In this document: positions 24,612 through 33,403 of the stretch, one piece after another
How the letters are laid out: every line of letters starts with the position of its first letter
Numbering within the stretch: the stretch's first letter is position 1
DNA from: Vibrio chagasii
GTDB taxonomy: Bacteria; Pseudomonadota; Gammaproteobacteria; Enterobacterales; Vibrionaceae
Direction of reading: 5' to 3'
Assembly (NCBI GenBank): GCA_041879415.1
Contig: CP090852.1
Location: 1,612,001-1,676,000 of the forward strand
Length of the DNA: 64,000 bases
The notes under the pieces: model-generated
The model's input: the letters and a program-made list of their open reading frames with translations, nothing else
Database searches by the model: none
Told to the model about the DNA's origin: nothing
Translations under genes and position numbers: made by a program

Positions 24612-25331
24612 TCAATTCTTTGCGCTAAATTTATCTGGGAAATCAGTGAATATTGCATCGACGGTGGATAGAAATTTGAACTTAGACGGATCATTGACGG
24701 TGTAGCACCATGTTTGAACCTTTGCTTCAGCAAGCGTATCAAGATCATCCTGATTAACGTTTTCGTAATTCATATGACAACTGAACGCTTTCACCTGATC
24801 AATAAGCAGAAGATCGTCTTGAGAGAGCTGTTCTGTGATTACACCAACTCGGTATCTTGGTAAGTGATGAGCTATTTCTGCGACAACCTCATGGCTGAAA
24901 CTTGAAAGCAGCACTCTGTCGGTGTCTATGTTTGAGCGGATCAGCTCGCTGTGTAGAAGATCAACGACATGAGGCGCTTGGTGTCGGCTATCGACTTTTA
25001 TCTCTAGGTTAACGCTGAGGTTATGTTCTTCAACAAGTTCAAGTAACTCGCTAAGTGTGAGTATTCTTTCTCCTTCGAACTGTTCTGACTTCCAACTACC
25101 AAAATCGAGCTGACGTAGTTCTGCCAAGGTGTGTTCATCAACACGGCCCTTACCATCGCTACAGCGTTCGAGAGTGTGGTCGTGACAAACCACAAGCTCA
25201 TCATCCTGAGTCTGTTGAATGTCAACTTCAATCCATTTCAAGCCAAGCTTAGCGGCTTGTTCAATACTTGCTTTAGTGTTTTCTGGGTGAGTACCCGCTA
25301 CACCACGGTGACCTACGATGATAGACGACAT
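24612..25331 (-). CDS. Glycerophosphodiester phosphodiesterase (UgpQ-like)
   Basis: A 239-residue TIM-barrel enzyme that hydrolyses glycerophosphodiesters to glycerol 3-phosphate and an alcohol. It starts MSSIIVGHRGVAGTHPENT, the conserved HRG...PENT motif, then WIEVDIQ with the metal-binding acidic residues and VCHDHTLERCSDG. There is no signal peptide, so it is cytoplasmic, like UgpQ and unlike GlpQ. ATG at 25331 follows AAGGATT and removes eight unconserved residues of a longer reading. Confidence 0.92.
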   Translation of the reverse strand: MSSIIVGHRGVAGTHPENTKASIEQAAKLGLKWIEVDIQQTQDDELVVCHDHTLERCSDGKGRVDEHTLAELRQLDFGSWKSEQFEGERILTLSELLELVEEHNLSVNLEIKVDSRHQAPHVVDLLHSELIRSNIDTDRVLLSSFSHEVVAEIAHHLPRYRVGVITEQLSQDDLLLIDQVKAFSCHMNYENVNQDDLDTLAEAKVQTWCYTVNDPSKFKFLSTVDAIFTDFPDKFSAKN

Positions 25332-25485
25332 AATTAATCCTTCTTGAATGCGCATCGTAAATATTTATTAAATATCAGTTTTCCCGAATACGCCAGAGTA
25401 ATTGTTGGGCAAGAGTCTCTACACAGGATTCGGCTCATAAAAGTAATATTTTCCTCTTGGTACTTTCTTAGCAGTACTAAAAGGA

Positions 25486-25510
25486 AAAGCCTCTCGAGTG
25501 GAGAGGCTTT
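25486..25510 (-). terminator. Terminator of the 2OG-Fe(II) oxygenase gene
   Basis: AAAGCCTCTC, loop of five, GAGAGGCTTT: a perfect stem followed on the minus strand by TTTCC, 30 bp beyond the oxygenase stop codon. Confidence 0.82.
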
Positions 25511-25542
25511 GGATGAGATTAGGCTTTGACTCGACCTTTGCC

Positions 25543-26145
25543 TTAGTGAGCGATATCGAGTTTGTTGTCTTTCACGCCGTTGATACGGAACCAACCTGCG
25601 ATACTGAATCGCTCTGTGTTGGTTGGCAGAACTTCGTGTGGGAACTGCTCAGATAAGAACACAAACAGACGACCTGACTTTGGCGGAATGGTGGCGATGT
25701 GATTGTCTTGTAAGTCGTAAACCACAAGCTCACCAGCGTCATCTTCACTCCACTCGTCATTCATGTAGAACACAGTAGTCAGACGGCGGTTTTCGTTGCC
25801 TTTAAAGCAGTCTAAGTGCTTTTGATAAAAGTCGCCTTTTTCGTATTTAGCAAAGTGCGCTTCATACTCGAACAAGCCCAAAAAGAACGCTTGGTTTGCC
25901 GCTAAACGAATCTGCTCCATTTTGTCTAGGAACTGAGATGCAGGCTCACCCATGTCACGGTGTACCCATTGAATCTTATCACTACGAATACTTGATTCTC
26001 GTGTTACTTCATCGTTACGGCCAATCCTAGCCTTTTTCCAGTTCTCTGGAATGCAATCCCTCAATGCCACCACTTCTTCATGAGTTAAGAAGTCATCCCA
26101 AACAAAGTAACCTTGGGTAGAAAGAGCATCGATTAGTTGGTTCAT
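25543..26145 (-). CDS. 2-oxoglutarate/Fe(II)-dependent oxygenase superfamily protein
   Basis: A 200-residue double-stranded beta-helix oxygenase with the iron triad His110-x-Asp112 (in YQKHLDCF) and His170 (in FPHEVLPT) and the 2-oxoglutarate arginine Arg179 in ERFSIAGWF. The order and spacing suit the prolyl/lysyl 4-hydroxylase-like (P4Hc) group, so it may hydroxylate a protein or small-molecule substrate that cannot be inferred. ATG at 26145 is preferred to a GTG three codons upstream. Confidence 0.85.
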   Translation of the reverse strand: MNQLIDALSTQGYFVWDDFLTHEEVVALRDCIPENWKKARIGRNDEVTRESSIRSDKIQWVHRDMGEPASQFLDKMEQIRLAANQAFFLGLFEYEAHFAKYEKGDFYQKHLDCFKGNENRRLTTVFYMNDEWSEDDAGELVVYDLQDNHIATIPPKSGRLFVFLSEQFPHEVLPTNTERFSIAGWFRINGVKDNKLDIAH

Positions 26146-26347
26146 GTATAGCACTCAGACAATAAATTAGAGGCGCATATATAGTCCTAATAACTTAGGT
26201 CAACAAATCACGTATTTTGTCGTGACGATAAAAGTGCAGCAGATGCTTAAACCAGAGGGTGATAAATCTAGTTGGAAGCCTCAGAGCAAACCATGTAGCG
26301 CCAGCGCTGAGGCCTTGATTGTGGAAAATTACGAGATTGAAGGCGAG

Positions 26348-27397
26348 TTAATTTACTGTCGATGCGAGCGCTTCACTGATTTGTTTAGCGGCTTCTCGAG
26401 CGTGTTTTTGCACACCGACAATGGTCGCGGAAGCGTAGCCCGACCATTCACCATAGCCCATAAACCACAGCCCTTGATGTTGGTTAGAGCGAGTACCGTC
26501 AGTTATCTTGCTAAGATCGGCGTCTAAATCTAACCCTTGTAAGTGATCAAGTTTGGTTTTAAAGCCGGTGCACCAAATGATCGCGTCGATCTGGATGGTT
26601 TTGTTTTTAGTGATGATGCTGTCTTCGGTAAAGCGAACAATGTCTTCTTCTTTGACTAACACGCCTCGTTCTCGGGCCTCTTTCACGCTTTGTGTCATTA
26701 CAATCTTGGAAAAGTCGTCGGTATTCTCAAGAGTCTCGCCTTTCAAAGACGCATAGTAGCGTTTGGTGGAGAGGTCGAAGAGGTATCGGCCATCTAAATC
26801 GTCATCAAGATATTGCAGTGGGCGATTGGTAAACCAGTGCGTGTTGGCGACTTCTGATACTTCCGCAAGGATCTGAGAGCCTGAGTTACCGCTTCCTACT
26901 ACTGCGACATTCTTTTTCTCAAATGGCTTGTTATCTTGATATTCACTGGAGTGAATTTGCTTACCTTTGAACTGTTCAATGCCTTCAAAGTAGGGAATAG
27001 AAGCGCCAGAAAAGTTACCCGTTGCTGAAACCAAAGCATGTGATTGATAAACGCCAGTATCGGTAGTGATGTAAAACAGTCCCTCTTTCTTTTCTACATT
27101 TTTCACCTGAACAGGACGTTCGATTCTAAAGTCATAATGCTCTTCATAACGGCTTAGATAACTGATGATCTCGTTGCGGCTTGGGTATTCGAGCTCCGTC
27201 TTCGGCATCATTAAACCAGATAGTGAGCTGTACTCTTTTGGTGAGAATAACATCAAGCTATCCCACCCCTTTGTCCAAGCGCCACCGGGTGTTGGATTCG
27301 CATCAAGAATGAGTGGATTGAGCCCATTTCTTTTAAGGTAGTAGGCTGTAGATAGACCTGCTTGGCCTGCACCGATAATAATGATTTGCTCAACCAT
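26348..27397 (-). CDS. FMO-like flavin-dependent monooxygenase, ArsO-like by context
   Basis: A 349-residue flavoprotein with FAD-binding GAGQAG at 9-14, the ATGNFS segment at 125-130 and NADPH-binding GSGNSGSQ at 168-175, as in flavin-containing monooxygenases (CzcO/ArsO group). The start follows AAAGGTG. It lies 105 bp downstream of an ArsP-type permease gene in the same direction; the pairing of ArsO-like monooxygenases with ArsP permeases in arsenic clusters makes a role in organoarsenical metabolism plausible but unproven. A terminator separates the two genes, so expression may be only partly shared. Confidence 0.82.
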   Translation of the reverse strand: MVEQIIIIGAGQAGLSTAYYLKRNGLNPLILDANPTPGGAWTKGWDSLMLFSPKEYSSLSGLMMPKTELEYPSRNEIISYLSRYEEHYDFRIERPVQVKNVEKKEGLFYITTDTGVYQSHALVSATGNFSGASIPYFEGIEQFKGKQIHSSEYQDNKPFEKKNVAVVGSGNSGSQILAEVSEVANTHWFTNRPLQYLDDDLDGRYLFDLSTKRYYASLKGETLENTDDFSKIVMTQSVKEARERGVLVKEEDIVRFTEDSIITKNKTIQIDAIIWCTGFKTKLDHLQGLDLDADLSKITDGTRSNQHQGLWFMGYGEWSGYASATIVGVQKHAREAAKQISEALASTVN

Positions 27398-27470
27398 GTT
27401 GCACCTTTGATTCTTTAATTTGTAGCGTGATTCGTTTATCTATTTGTTTCTTTGGTCTTTGATATTAGCG

Positions 27471-27496
27471 AAAGCACACTCAATCGAGTGTGCTTT
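27471..27496 (-). terminator. Terminator-like hairpin between the ArsP-type gene and the FMO-like gene
   Basis: AAAGCACACTC, loop of four, GAGTGTGCTTT: a perfect 11-bp stem. On the minus strand only TTT then CGC follows, so read-through into the FMO-like gene is likely; the + strand face has the better T run. Confidence 0.7.
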
Positions 27497-27502
27497 TTAG
27501 GT

Positions 27503-28417
27503 TTAGAAGATGAATTGGTACAAGAAACCAGCACCAATTGCCATGCTCAAGATTACAAACAAGAACGCTGCAATCATTTTGTTTTTGAAGATAGATTTAA
27601 GCAAAATCACTTCTGTTAAACTTGCACCAGCACTACCAATGATTAACGCCATTACTGCACCTAACCCCATACCTTTGGCTGCTAACGCTGCGCTCAAAGG
27701 GATTACTGCTTCAGCTCGAATGTACAGTGGAATACCAATCACAGCTGCTACTGGAATCGCAAATGGGTTGTTCTCACTTGCTACACTTGCCACAAATTCT
27801 GTTGGCATGAAGCCGTAAATCATTGAACCAAGAGCAATACCACCGATTAGGTAAGGAACCACTTTTTTGAAGTCAGCCCATGTGCTGTTCCAAATTCTTA
27901 CCCATTTGTTGATAGGTTTTGCTTTTGCACCGCATGAAGATGCACAACTTTTCGCTTCAGGAGCAATGTAAGCTTCTGGTTTTACATATTTTTCAAAGCC
28001 CAGTTTCTCTAGGGTATAACCTGCGACTACCGACACACCCATTGCGATAACAAAGTAGAACACGGTCACTTTAAGACCAAATGTTACAGCGAACAGGCCG
28101 ATGATAATTGGGTTTAACAGTGGGCTAGCAAATAGGAATACCATCATGGTTCCGAAACCCGCTTTTGCACGCAGTAGACCTTTTAAAAATGGGATGGTTG
28201 AGCATGAGCAGAATGGGGTAATGGCACCCAACAAGCCTGCAACGACGTAACCCTTACCATTTTTACCACTCAAAATACTCTGTATTTTTGCTGGTGGAAT
28301 ATACTCCTGCAGTATACCCACGATGTAGCTGATCAATAAGAATAGTAGGGTGAGTTCAACCGCTAAAAAGCCGAACATGCCTAGGGTATCCATAACCATA
28401 TCTTGTGTAATAGTCAT
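27503..28417 (-). CDS. arsP: ArsP-type permease (DUF318 family)
   Basis: A 304-residue inner-membrane protein with about eight helices. The family signature TPFCSCSTIPF is at 67-77 and the second-half counterpart PLYIRAEAVIPLS follows later; a cytoplasmic loop near 153-162 carries a Cys-rich SCASSCGAK. Permeases of this family export trivalent organoarsenicals such as methylarsenite and roxarsone products in Campylobacter. Two dyad sequences sit just upstream. The symbol is by family and context; export of another thiophilic compound is possible. Confidence 0.75.
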   Translation of the reverse strand: MTITQDMVMDTLGMFGFLAVELTLLFLLISYIVGILQEYIPPAKIQSILSGKNGKGYVVAGLLGAITPFCSCSTIPFLKGLLRAKAGFGTMMVFLFASPLLNPIIIGLFAVTFGLKVTVFYFVIAMGVSVVAGYTLEKLGFEKYVKPEAYIAPEAKSCASSCGAKAKPINKWVRIWNSTWADFKKVVPYLIGGIALGSMIYGFMPTEFVASVASENNPFAIPVAAVIGIPLYIRAEAVIPLSAALAAKGMGLGAVMALIIGSAGASLTEVILLKSIFKNKMIAAFLFVILSMAIGAGFLYQFIF

Positions 28418-28430
28418 AATTTGTTTCTCT

Positions 28431-28503
28431 ATATTTCTGGAATATTCGAAATATACGCCTGCAGAATTTGACCGTCAATAATTATTTCGATATAAATCGA
28501 AAT
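28431..28503. promoter_or_regulatory. Paired inverted repeats upstream of the ArsP-type gene
   Basis: ATTTCGAT (28484-28491) and ATCGAAAT (28496-28503) form a perfect dyad with a 4-bp centre, and ATATTTC (28431-28437) with GAAATAT (28448-28454) forms a second dyad of the same half-site family. AT-rich dyads of this type are characteristic of ArsR/SmtB-family repressor sites. No ArsR gene lies in the window, so the regulator would act in trans. Confidence 0.55.
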
Positions 28504-28710
28504 ATATTTTAGGGTGAATTTATTCATGCTGATGATTTGTTGTTTAGTGTCTGAATTTTCTGAGGTTTTTTGGGTTATCTAAGAAAAGGCTCTTTCATAA
28601 ACCATGCTTTCAAAGTGGTTATAGATGTTTGTGTTAACAAAATAGTCACAATTGGCTGTGAGTTTGCTATGGTATAGGTCTGACCAGTTGGTTTATCACA
28701 AGGAGTGGGT

Positions 28711-29499
28711 TTGCAACTGCATACCATTAAAGGTTACATCCAAGACATGTACTTGGTGGAGTATCCGGACAAATTACTGTTGCTCGATGGCGCATGTCGA
28801 GCCGATATTCCGCATTTGAAGGCTTTTATTGAAACTGAGCTAATGCGAGATTTTTCTGATCTGCATACTGTGGTCGTTACGCACATGCACCCCGATCACG
28901 CAGGGGCTGCGCACAAGCTCAGAAAGCTAACGAACTGTCATTTGGTCGCTGCAAACCGAGACAAAGATTGGTATCACGGTATCGACGGCATCTTGATGCA
29001 TCTGACCGATCTGGCATTGGCACGATGGATGGCGAATCGTTTAGGCAAACCCAAGGCAAACCTGTGGTATTCGAGGAAGTTAAAGCCGGATTACAAGCTA
29101 TCGGATGGTGATAGCATTCCAGGCTTTGATGATTGGTTAGTGTTGGAAACACCGGGACACACCGACAGAGATCTCTCTGTTTATTCTCCATCACACAGCG
29201 TTGCCTATGTGGCTGACTTGATGGTAGAGGTCAAAAAGAAGCTCATTCCGCCTTTCCCCATCTTCCACCCAAATAAGTATCGTGATTCTGTGTCACGCAT
29301 TTATGACATGCAGATAGACACGCTGTTGGTGGCGCATGGAGGGCAAGTGGATCTTAATCAGGAGGCGTTTGACCATTTGTTGATGACCGCACCAAGAAGG
29401 CCTGTGACGCATTGGCGGGTAACAAAAATTAAAACCAAGAAACTGCTGCTCTCAATTTGGCGTTTTGGTTTTCAATCTCATGGTAAATCTAAGAAGTAG
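28711..29499 (+). CDS. Metallo-beta-lactamase-fold hydrolase
   Basis: A 262-residue MBL-superfamily protein with the metal motif THMHPDHAG (His58, His60, Asp62, His63), further ligands in LETPGHTDRDLSV and VAYVADLM, and a basic C-terminal tail rich in Lys. I choose the TTG at 28711 because AAGGAG at 28700-28705 is correctly spaced for it; a GTG at 28705 overlaps that ribosome site. The enzyme resembles the glyoxalase II-like group of small hydrolases; the substrate is unknown. Confidence 0.83.
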   Translation: MQLHTIKGYIQDMYLVEYPDKLLLLDGACRADIPHLKAFIETELMRDFSDLHTVVVTHMHPDHAGAAHKLRKLTNCHLVAANRDKDWYHGIDGILMHLTDLALARWMANRLGKPKANLWYSRKLKPDYKLSDGDSIPGFDDWLVLETPGHTDRDLSVYSPSHSVAYVADLMVEVKKKLIPPFPIFHPNKYRDSVSRIYDMQIDTLLVAHGGQVDLNQEAFDHLLMTAPRRPVTHWRVTKIKTKKLLLSIWRFGFQSHGKSKK

Positions 29500-29526
29500 G
29501 CGAGGTTTACCTAGGAAATAAAAGCA

Positions 29527-29554
29527 ATAAGGCCAGTCATGGGACTGGCCTTAT
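29527..29554. terminator. Bidirectional hairpin between the MBL-fold gene and the protease/rimK operon
   Basis: ATAAGGCCAGTC, loop ATGG, GACTGGCCTTAT: a perfect 12-bp stem between convergent genes; the flanking T content is modest. Confidence 0.75.
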
Positions 29555-29607
29555 ATCGTTGTGACGAGTTTTAGTTATAACCTGTGGAGCGGTTACGATG
29601 ACTTAGA

Positions 29608-30036
29608 TTAGTGAGTCAGCAGGAATTCGCCCGCTGGATCAACAATCACTTTGTCACTCATGCCTTGGCGACCAAGCAACATCATGTAAGTCATGTCTTG
29701 ACGGTTGCTTAGCGTGATATCGATAGGCCATTGTTGACCGCCGATTCTTAGCATGGTTTCAATCACGCAACGGTGTTCAACTTCGCCGTTAGATGATTTA
29801 ATTTTCTTACTTGTTTTCAGCTTCGCCTTGCAGCGCACTGTCTCTTCTAGGTGATAAACGTCTGGGTGAAGGTCGAACTCTACGAATTTCTCACCGTTTG
29901 ATTTAACACATAGTAGATTGTCTACGTGTAGAGAAGAGGTTTTTGCCCCTGTATCCACACGTGTATGTAGTCCAGTTATCCCTAACTCTGGTAAGCAAAG
30001 TGCTTCGGTATTCCCTATGATCATTTTATTGTTCAT
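29608..30036 (-). CDS. Retropepsin-like protease partner of RimK (Zn_protease family, PF05618)
   Basis: A 142-residue protein with the aspartic-protease motif DTGAKTSSLH (Asp28), RCVIETML and the LLGRQGM segment that mirrors the active-site flap/hydrophobic loop of retropepsins; the family was long annotated as ATP-dependent zinc protease. It follows rimK in the same direction, an association seen widely. The ATG at 30036 is chosen because GGAAAG precedes it; an ATG five codons upstream lacks a ribosome site. A role in processing glutamate tails added by RimK is plausible but inferred. Confidence 0.85.
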   Translation of the reverse strand: MNNKMIIGNTEALCLPELGITGLHTRVDTGAKTSSLHVDNLLCVKSNGEKFVEFDLHPDVYHLEETVRCKAKLKTSKKIKSSNGEVEHRCVIETMLRIGGQQWPIDITLSNRQDMTYMMLLGRQGMSDKVIVDPAGEFLLTH

Positions 30037-30068
30037 TTTCTTTCCAATCATGAGTTATCGGTATTCAA

Positions 30069-30974
30069 TCAGCCCTTGCCACGAGTACGGTTAGCGTTTG
30101 GTTTTGCATTCTTCTCGATGAATTCGAAAATCATGTCTGCTACATCTTTACCCGTTGCTTTCTCAATGCCTTCTAGGCCTGGAGAAGAGTTTACTTCCAT
30201 TACTACTGGGCCATTCTTAGATTGTAGAATATCTACACCACATAGGTTTAATCCCATGATTTTCGCTGCATTGATTGCTGTCGCGCGCTCTTCTTTGGTT
30301 AGTTTAACCAGTTGAGCAGTGCCGCCACGGTGCAGGTTAGAGCGGAATTCACCCTCACCAGCTTGACGCTTCATTGCAGCAATTACTTTGTTGCCAACAA
30401 CAAAACAACGGATGTCTGCGCCATTTGCTTCTTCAATGAACTCTTGAACCAAGATGTTCGCTTTTAGGCCCATGAATGCTTCGATAACGCTTTCTGCTGC
30501 TTTGTTTGTTTCTGCTAGTACCACACCGATACCTTGAGTGCCTTCAAGAAGCTTGATAACTAGTGGCGCGCCACCTACGTTTTTGATCAAGTCTTGAATC
30601 TTGTCTGGGCGGCTAGCGAAACCTGTTTTTGGTAAGCCAATACCTTTACGAGACAACAGTTGTAGTGAGCGCAGTTTGTCACGAGAACGACTGATAGCGA
30701 CTGACTCATTGATACAAAAAGTGCCCATCATTTCGAATTGGCGAACAACCGCAGTTCCGTAAAAGGTAATGGAAGCGCCAATACGTGGGATAACCGCGTC
30801 GTATTGAGGTAGCTCTTCACCCATGTAGCGAATCTTCGGATTGTTACTCGCGATATCTATATCACAGTGCAACGTGTCGATAACATCGACCTGATGACCA
30901 CGTGCTTCTCCAGCCTGCTTTAGACGAGCGGTAGAGTATAGATTTTCGTTACGAGAAAGAATTGCGATACGCAT
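30069..30974 (-). CDS. rimK: RimK, ATP-grasp glutamate ligase for ribosomal protein S6
   Basis: ATP-grasp ligase that adds glutamate residues to the C-terminus of ribosomal protein S6. The 301-residue protein matches the E. coli length. Visible features are the N-terminal MRIAILSRNENLYSTARL, the phosphate-binding loop LEGTQGIGVVLAE, LVQEFIEEANGADIRCFVVG and the metal-binding VMEVNSSPGLEGIEKATG. It is followed after 32 bp by the retropepsin-like protease gene, which suggests a two-gene operon. Confidence 0.95.
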   Translation of the reverse strand: MRIAILSRNENLYSTARLKQAGEARGHQVDVIDTLHCDIDIASNNPKIRYMGEELPQYDAVIPRIGASITFYGTAVVRQFEMMGTFCINESVAISRSRDKLRSLQLLSRKGIGLPKTGFASRPDKIQDLIKNVGGAPLVIKLLEGTQGIGVVLAETNKAAESVIEAFMGLKANILVQEFIEEANGADIRCFVVGNKVIAAMKRQAGEGEFRSNLHRGGTAQLVKLTKEERATAINAAKIMGLNLCGVDILQSKNGPVVMEVNSSPGLEGIEKATGKDVADMIFEFIEKNAKPNANRTRGKG

Positions 30975-31190
30975 GGCGTTTCCTTAGTTAATACCTGATT
31001 GGTAACTGCAAAATTATTTAGTTGTTAGCTGAGCTTTCAGTTTTTTCTGAGGCTCCTTGCTTGCTTCGGGGCGAACCTTAAGGCTTTTTGTTTAACTAAG
31101 AAAACGAATTAAATTTGTCGAGTCGACAACGGAAATTTATCGATTGTGTGAGCTATTGGTACAGCAGGCTTGAGAGGGGATTTTGGAAGG

Positions 31191-31253
31191 AAAAGCGAGT
31201 TGAGACCTAACTCATATTGGGGGTAGGAGCATATTAGGCTGTGCTCAACTCGC
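31191..31253 (-). terminator. Long hairpin downstream of the 34-residue small ORF
   Basis: GCGAGTTGAG (31195-31204) pairs with CTCAACTCGC (31244-31253), and within the loop CCTAA (31206-31210) pairs with TTAGG (31234-31238). On the minus strand the stem is followed by TTTTCC. It lies 25 bp past the stop of the small ORF at 31278-31382. Confidence 0.7.
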
Positions 31254-31277
31254 GTTTACTCGGTGCTAAAAAGTGTA

Positions 31278-31382
31278 CTAATAACGCCAGTTACATAGAT
31301 CTAAAAGTGTTCGTAGTGCTTCTCTTTCGAGCTTACTGCAGGTGCTTTTTAGCTTGTTAAGATAGTATTTTCTCATGGTCAT
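31278..31382 (-). CDS. Candidate small basic protein of 34 residues
   Basis: ATG (complement at 31380-31382) opens MTMRKYYLNKLKSTCSKLER and ends LLDLCNWRY. AGAGAG lies 4-9 bases upstream as a possible ribosome site, and a strong hairpin terminator follows the stop codon. The product is basic with two cysteines and is mostly helical by composition. The isolated ATG-stop-terminator arrangement is more than expected for a random frame, but no family is recognised and the transcript may instead be a regulatory RNA. Confidence 0.45.
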   Translation of the reverse strand: MTMRKYYLNKLKSTCSKLEREALRTLLDLCNWRY

Positions 31383-31577
31383 TACTCTCTCTAGTTAGGC
31401 TTTATTGACAACCTATGGCTTGTTGCTGACCCGTTCATTATGGTTAATTAAGAGGAACTAAAAAACAGATGGTATTTTTATTGGTTGTTCCTGTTTTGGT
31501 CATATCGCACTACTTTTTTATGATTGTGTTTTATAATGGGCTTAATTAGGAAGAGCTACGTTTAAAAGGTTCATTAT

Positions 31578-33362
31578 TTGTCTGATCTAAACATGATGCG
31601 TTACTACACGCGGCTAGAATCGTTCGAGCCAAACATTTCTCACTCCGTAACCTTAACGGAAGTGGCAGATAAGTTGTTTACAAGCTTGCGCCATGCTCGA
31701 ACCCTGTTAGGCAAAATGCATCAAGCTGAATGGGTCGTGTGGGAACCAAAAGTTGGCAGGAATCAACGCTCTAACTTAACACTGCGTTTTAGCAATCCAG
31801 AATTGGCTCAGCATGTCGCGAGTAAGTTGATAGAGCAGGGCAAGTACGAAAAAGCACTCTCGATATTAGATAATGACCGCGCTGTGTTTGGCTCTTTACT
31901 ACAAGAAACCTCCGGCGCAACCATGCGTGAAGGGCTTTTGCATGTTCAATTAACCTATAAACGCAAGTTTGAGGATCTGTTTCCACATCATATACATCGC
32001 AGTAGTGAACGATTTTTGATCAGACAAGTGTTTAGCTGCTTAGTGACATGTAACGGCAAAGGCGAACTGAAGCCTGAATTAGCTCACCATTGGGAATATG
32101 ACACCGAGCAATTGGTTTGGACTTTCTATCTGCGCCCCGGTTTGACGTTTCATGATGGGCAGCCTGTTGATGCCAAACAGCTAGTTGCTTTGTTTACTGC
32201 TTTACAAACTCTGCCTTTTTATCAAGCTGAGTTGGCTCATGTCTCTTCCATTTACAGTGAGCAGCCATTAAGGATCAGTTTTAAATTAACCCAAGCGGAT
32301 ACTGGCTTTGCGGGTTTACTTGCTGGCGTTAAATATTCGATTCAGCCGGCAGCACAGGTAACCCGTGAGCCTTCACCGTTAAATTCAACCTCTCACGCTG
32401 TGATGGGTACAGGTCCTTTTAGAGTGGTTGAAACTAACACTGAGCGCATCAAGCTCTCGGCATTCGAACACTTTTACGGTTGTCGCTCTTTAACCGATGA
32501 GGTGACTATTTGGCAGTTTGAGGAATCGATGACTGGTAGCGCTCGATTCGATGACAGCCAAATGCAGGTGTCACCGTATGAAGATTCGGCCTGTTTTCAT
32601 CAATTAGGAAAGAGCGACACTGAGTTAGTGTCTGCTGAAACAGATGGGCTTCGCAGTCGAATCGAAGACGGTTGTTTGTTTATTCTATTTAACCAAAACT
32701 CAGCGGCTAACTCGTTAAGTGATGAACAACGTAAGTACCTATCATCACTTGCAAACCCACAGGCTATTTTGACGCAGCTGGAGCAAAACCAAGGCTTATT
32801 CAGTGTCTCTTTGGCTCAGAACATATTGCCGAGTTGGCACAAGCTGTATCGAACGCCCTCTAGAGAGACTGAGTTGCCTAAGAAATTGAGCATTGCGGTT
32901 TATAACTACTATGCCCTCTATCGATGCGCTATTTCGGTGTCAGATATTCTTAAAAGACATGGTGTGGAAGTTGAGGTGAATACCTACAGTTTTCGAGAAT
33001 TAGCTCAGCTTTCTCAGCGGGGTGATTTAAAAGAGGACTTGGTACTGTGTAACCTGAATCTCGACGACAATGCGCCATCTTCATTGTTCTCGTGGTTGAT
33101 GAATGACCCTGTATTGCATTCCGCGCTAGGAGAGATGAACAGTGATTGGCTCAAGCAGCGCTTAGATCAGCACAAAGCAACGGTTGAATTGCCGGATTAC
33201 TTGGCTGAGTTGGAACCTATTGCATCGACACTGATTTCTGATTACTGGTTAGTCCCGATGTTCCATCACTTACAAACCGTGCGTTTCCAAGGGATTCTGA
33301 AAAACGTAGCCATCACCAACTGGGGATGGCCAGATTTCAAGAATGTATGGTCGGCTGACTAA
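31578..33362 (+). CDS. SgrR-family transcriptional regulator
   Basis: A 594-residue regulator with an N-terminal SgrR-type winged helix (about 5-115; phrase TLTEVADKLFTSLRHARTLLGKM) fused to a domain like the periplasmic solute-binding proteins of peptide/nickel importers (about 165-520; VWTFYLRPGLTFHDGQPVDA). In E. coli SgrR senses glucose-phosphate stress and activates sgrS; no SgrS-like gene is evident upstream here. The TTG at 31578 follows AAAAGG; ATG codons at 31593 and 31596 are alternatives. The ligand is unknown. Confidence 0.88.
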   Translation: MSDLNMMRYYTRLESFEPNISHSVTLTEVADKLFTSLRHARTLLGKMHQAEWVVWEPKVGRNQRSNLTLRFSNPELAQHVASKLIEQGKYEKALSILDNDRAVFGSLLQETSGATMREGLLHVQLTYKRKFEDLFPHHIHRSSERFLIRQVFSCLVTCNGKGELKPELAHHWEYDTEQLVWTFYLRPGLTFHDGQPVDAKQLVALFTALQTLPFYQAELAHVSSIYSEQPLRISFKLTQADTGFAGLLAGVKYSIQPAAQVTREPSPLNSTSHAVMGTGPFRVVETNTERIKLSAFEHFYGCRSLTDEVTIWQFEESMTGSARFDDSQMQVSPYEDSACFHQLGKSDTELVSAETDGLRSRIEDGCLFILFNQNSAANSLSDEQRKYLSSLANPQAILTQLEQNQGLFSVSLAQNILPSWHKLYRTPSRETELPKKLSIAVYNYYALYRCAISVSDILKRHGVEVEVNTYSFRELAQLSQRGDLKEDLVLCNLNLDDNAPSSLFSWLMNDPVLHSALGEMNSDWLKQRLDQHKATVELPDYLAELEPIASTLISDYWLVPMFHHLQTVRFQGILKNVAITNWGWPDFKNVWSAD

Positions 33363-33403
33363 CTTGAGTGGGAGTGGTCAGCGTATTTCGCGTTCCATTG
33401 AAG

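Noticed and set aside
26222..26527. 101-codon rightward frame at the end of the FMO-like gene
   Set aside because: More than half lies antisense inside the well-supported FMO-like coding sequence and it has no ribosome site or family features.
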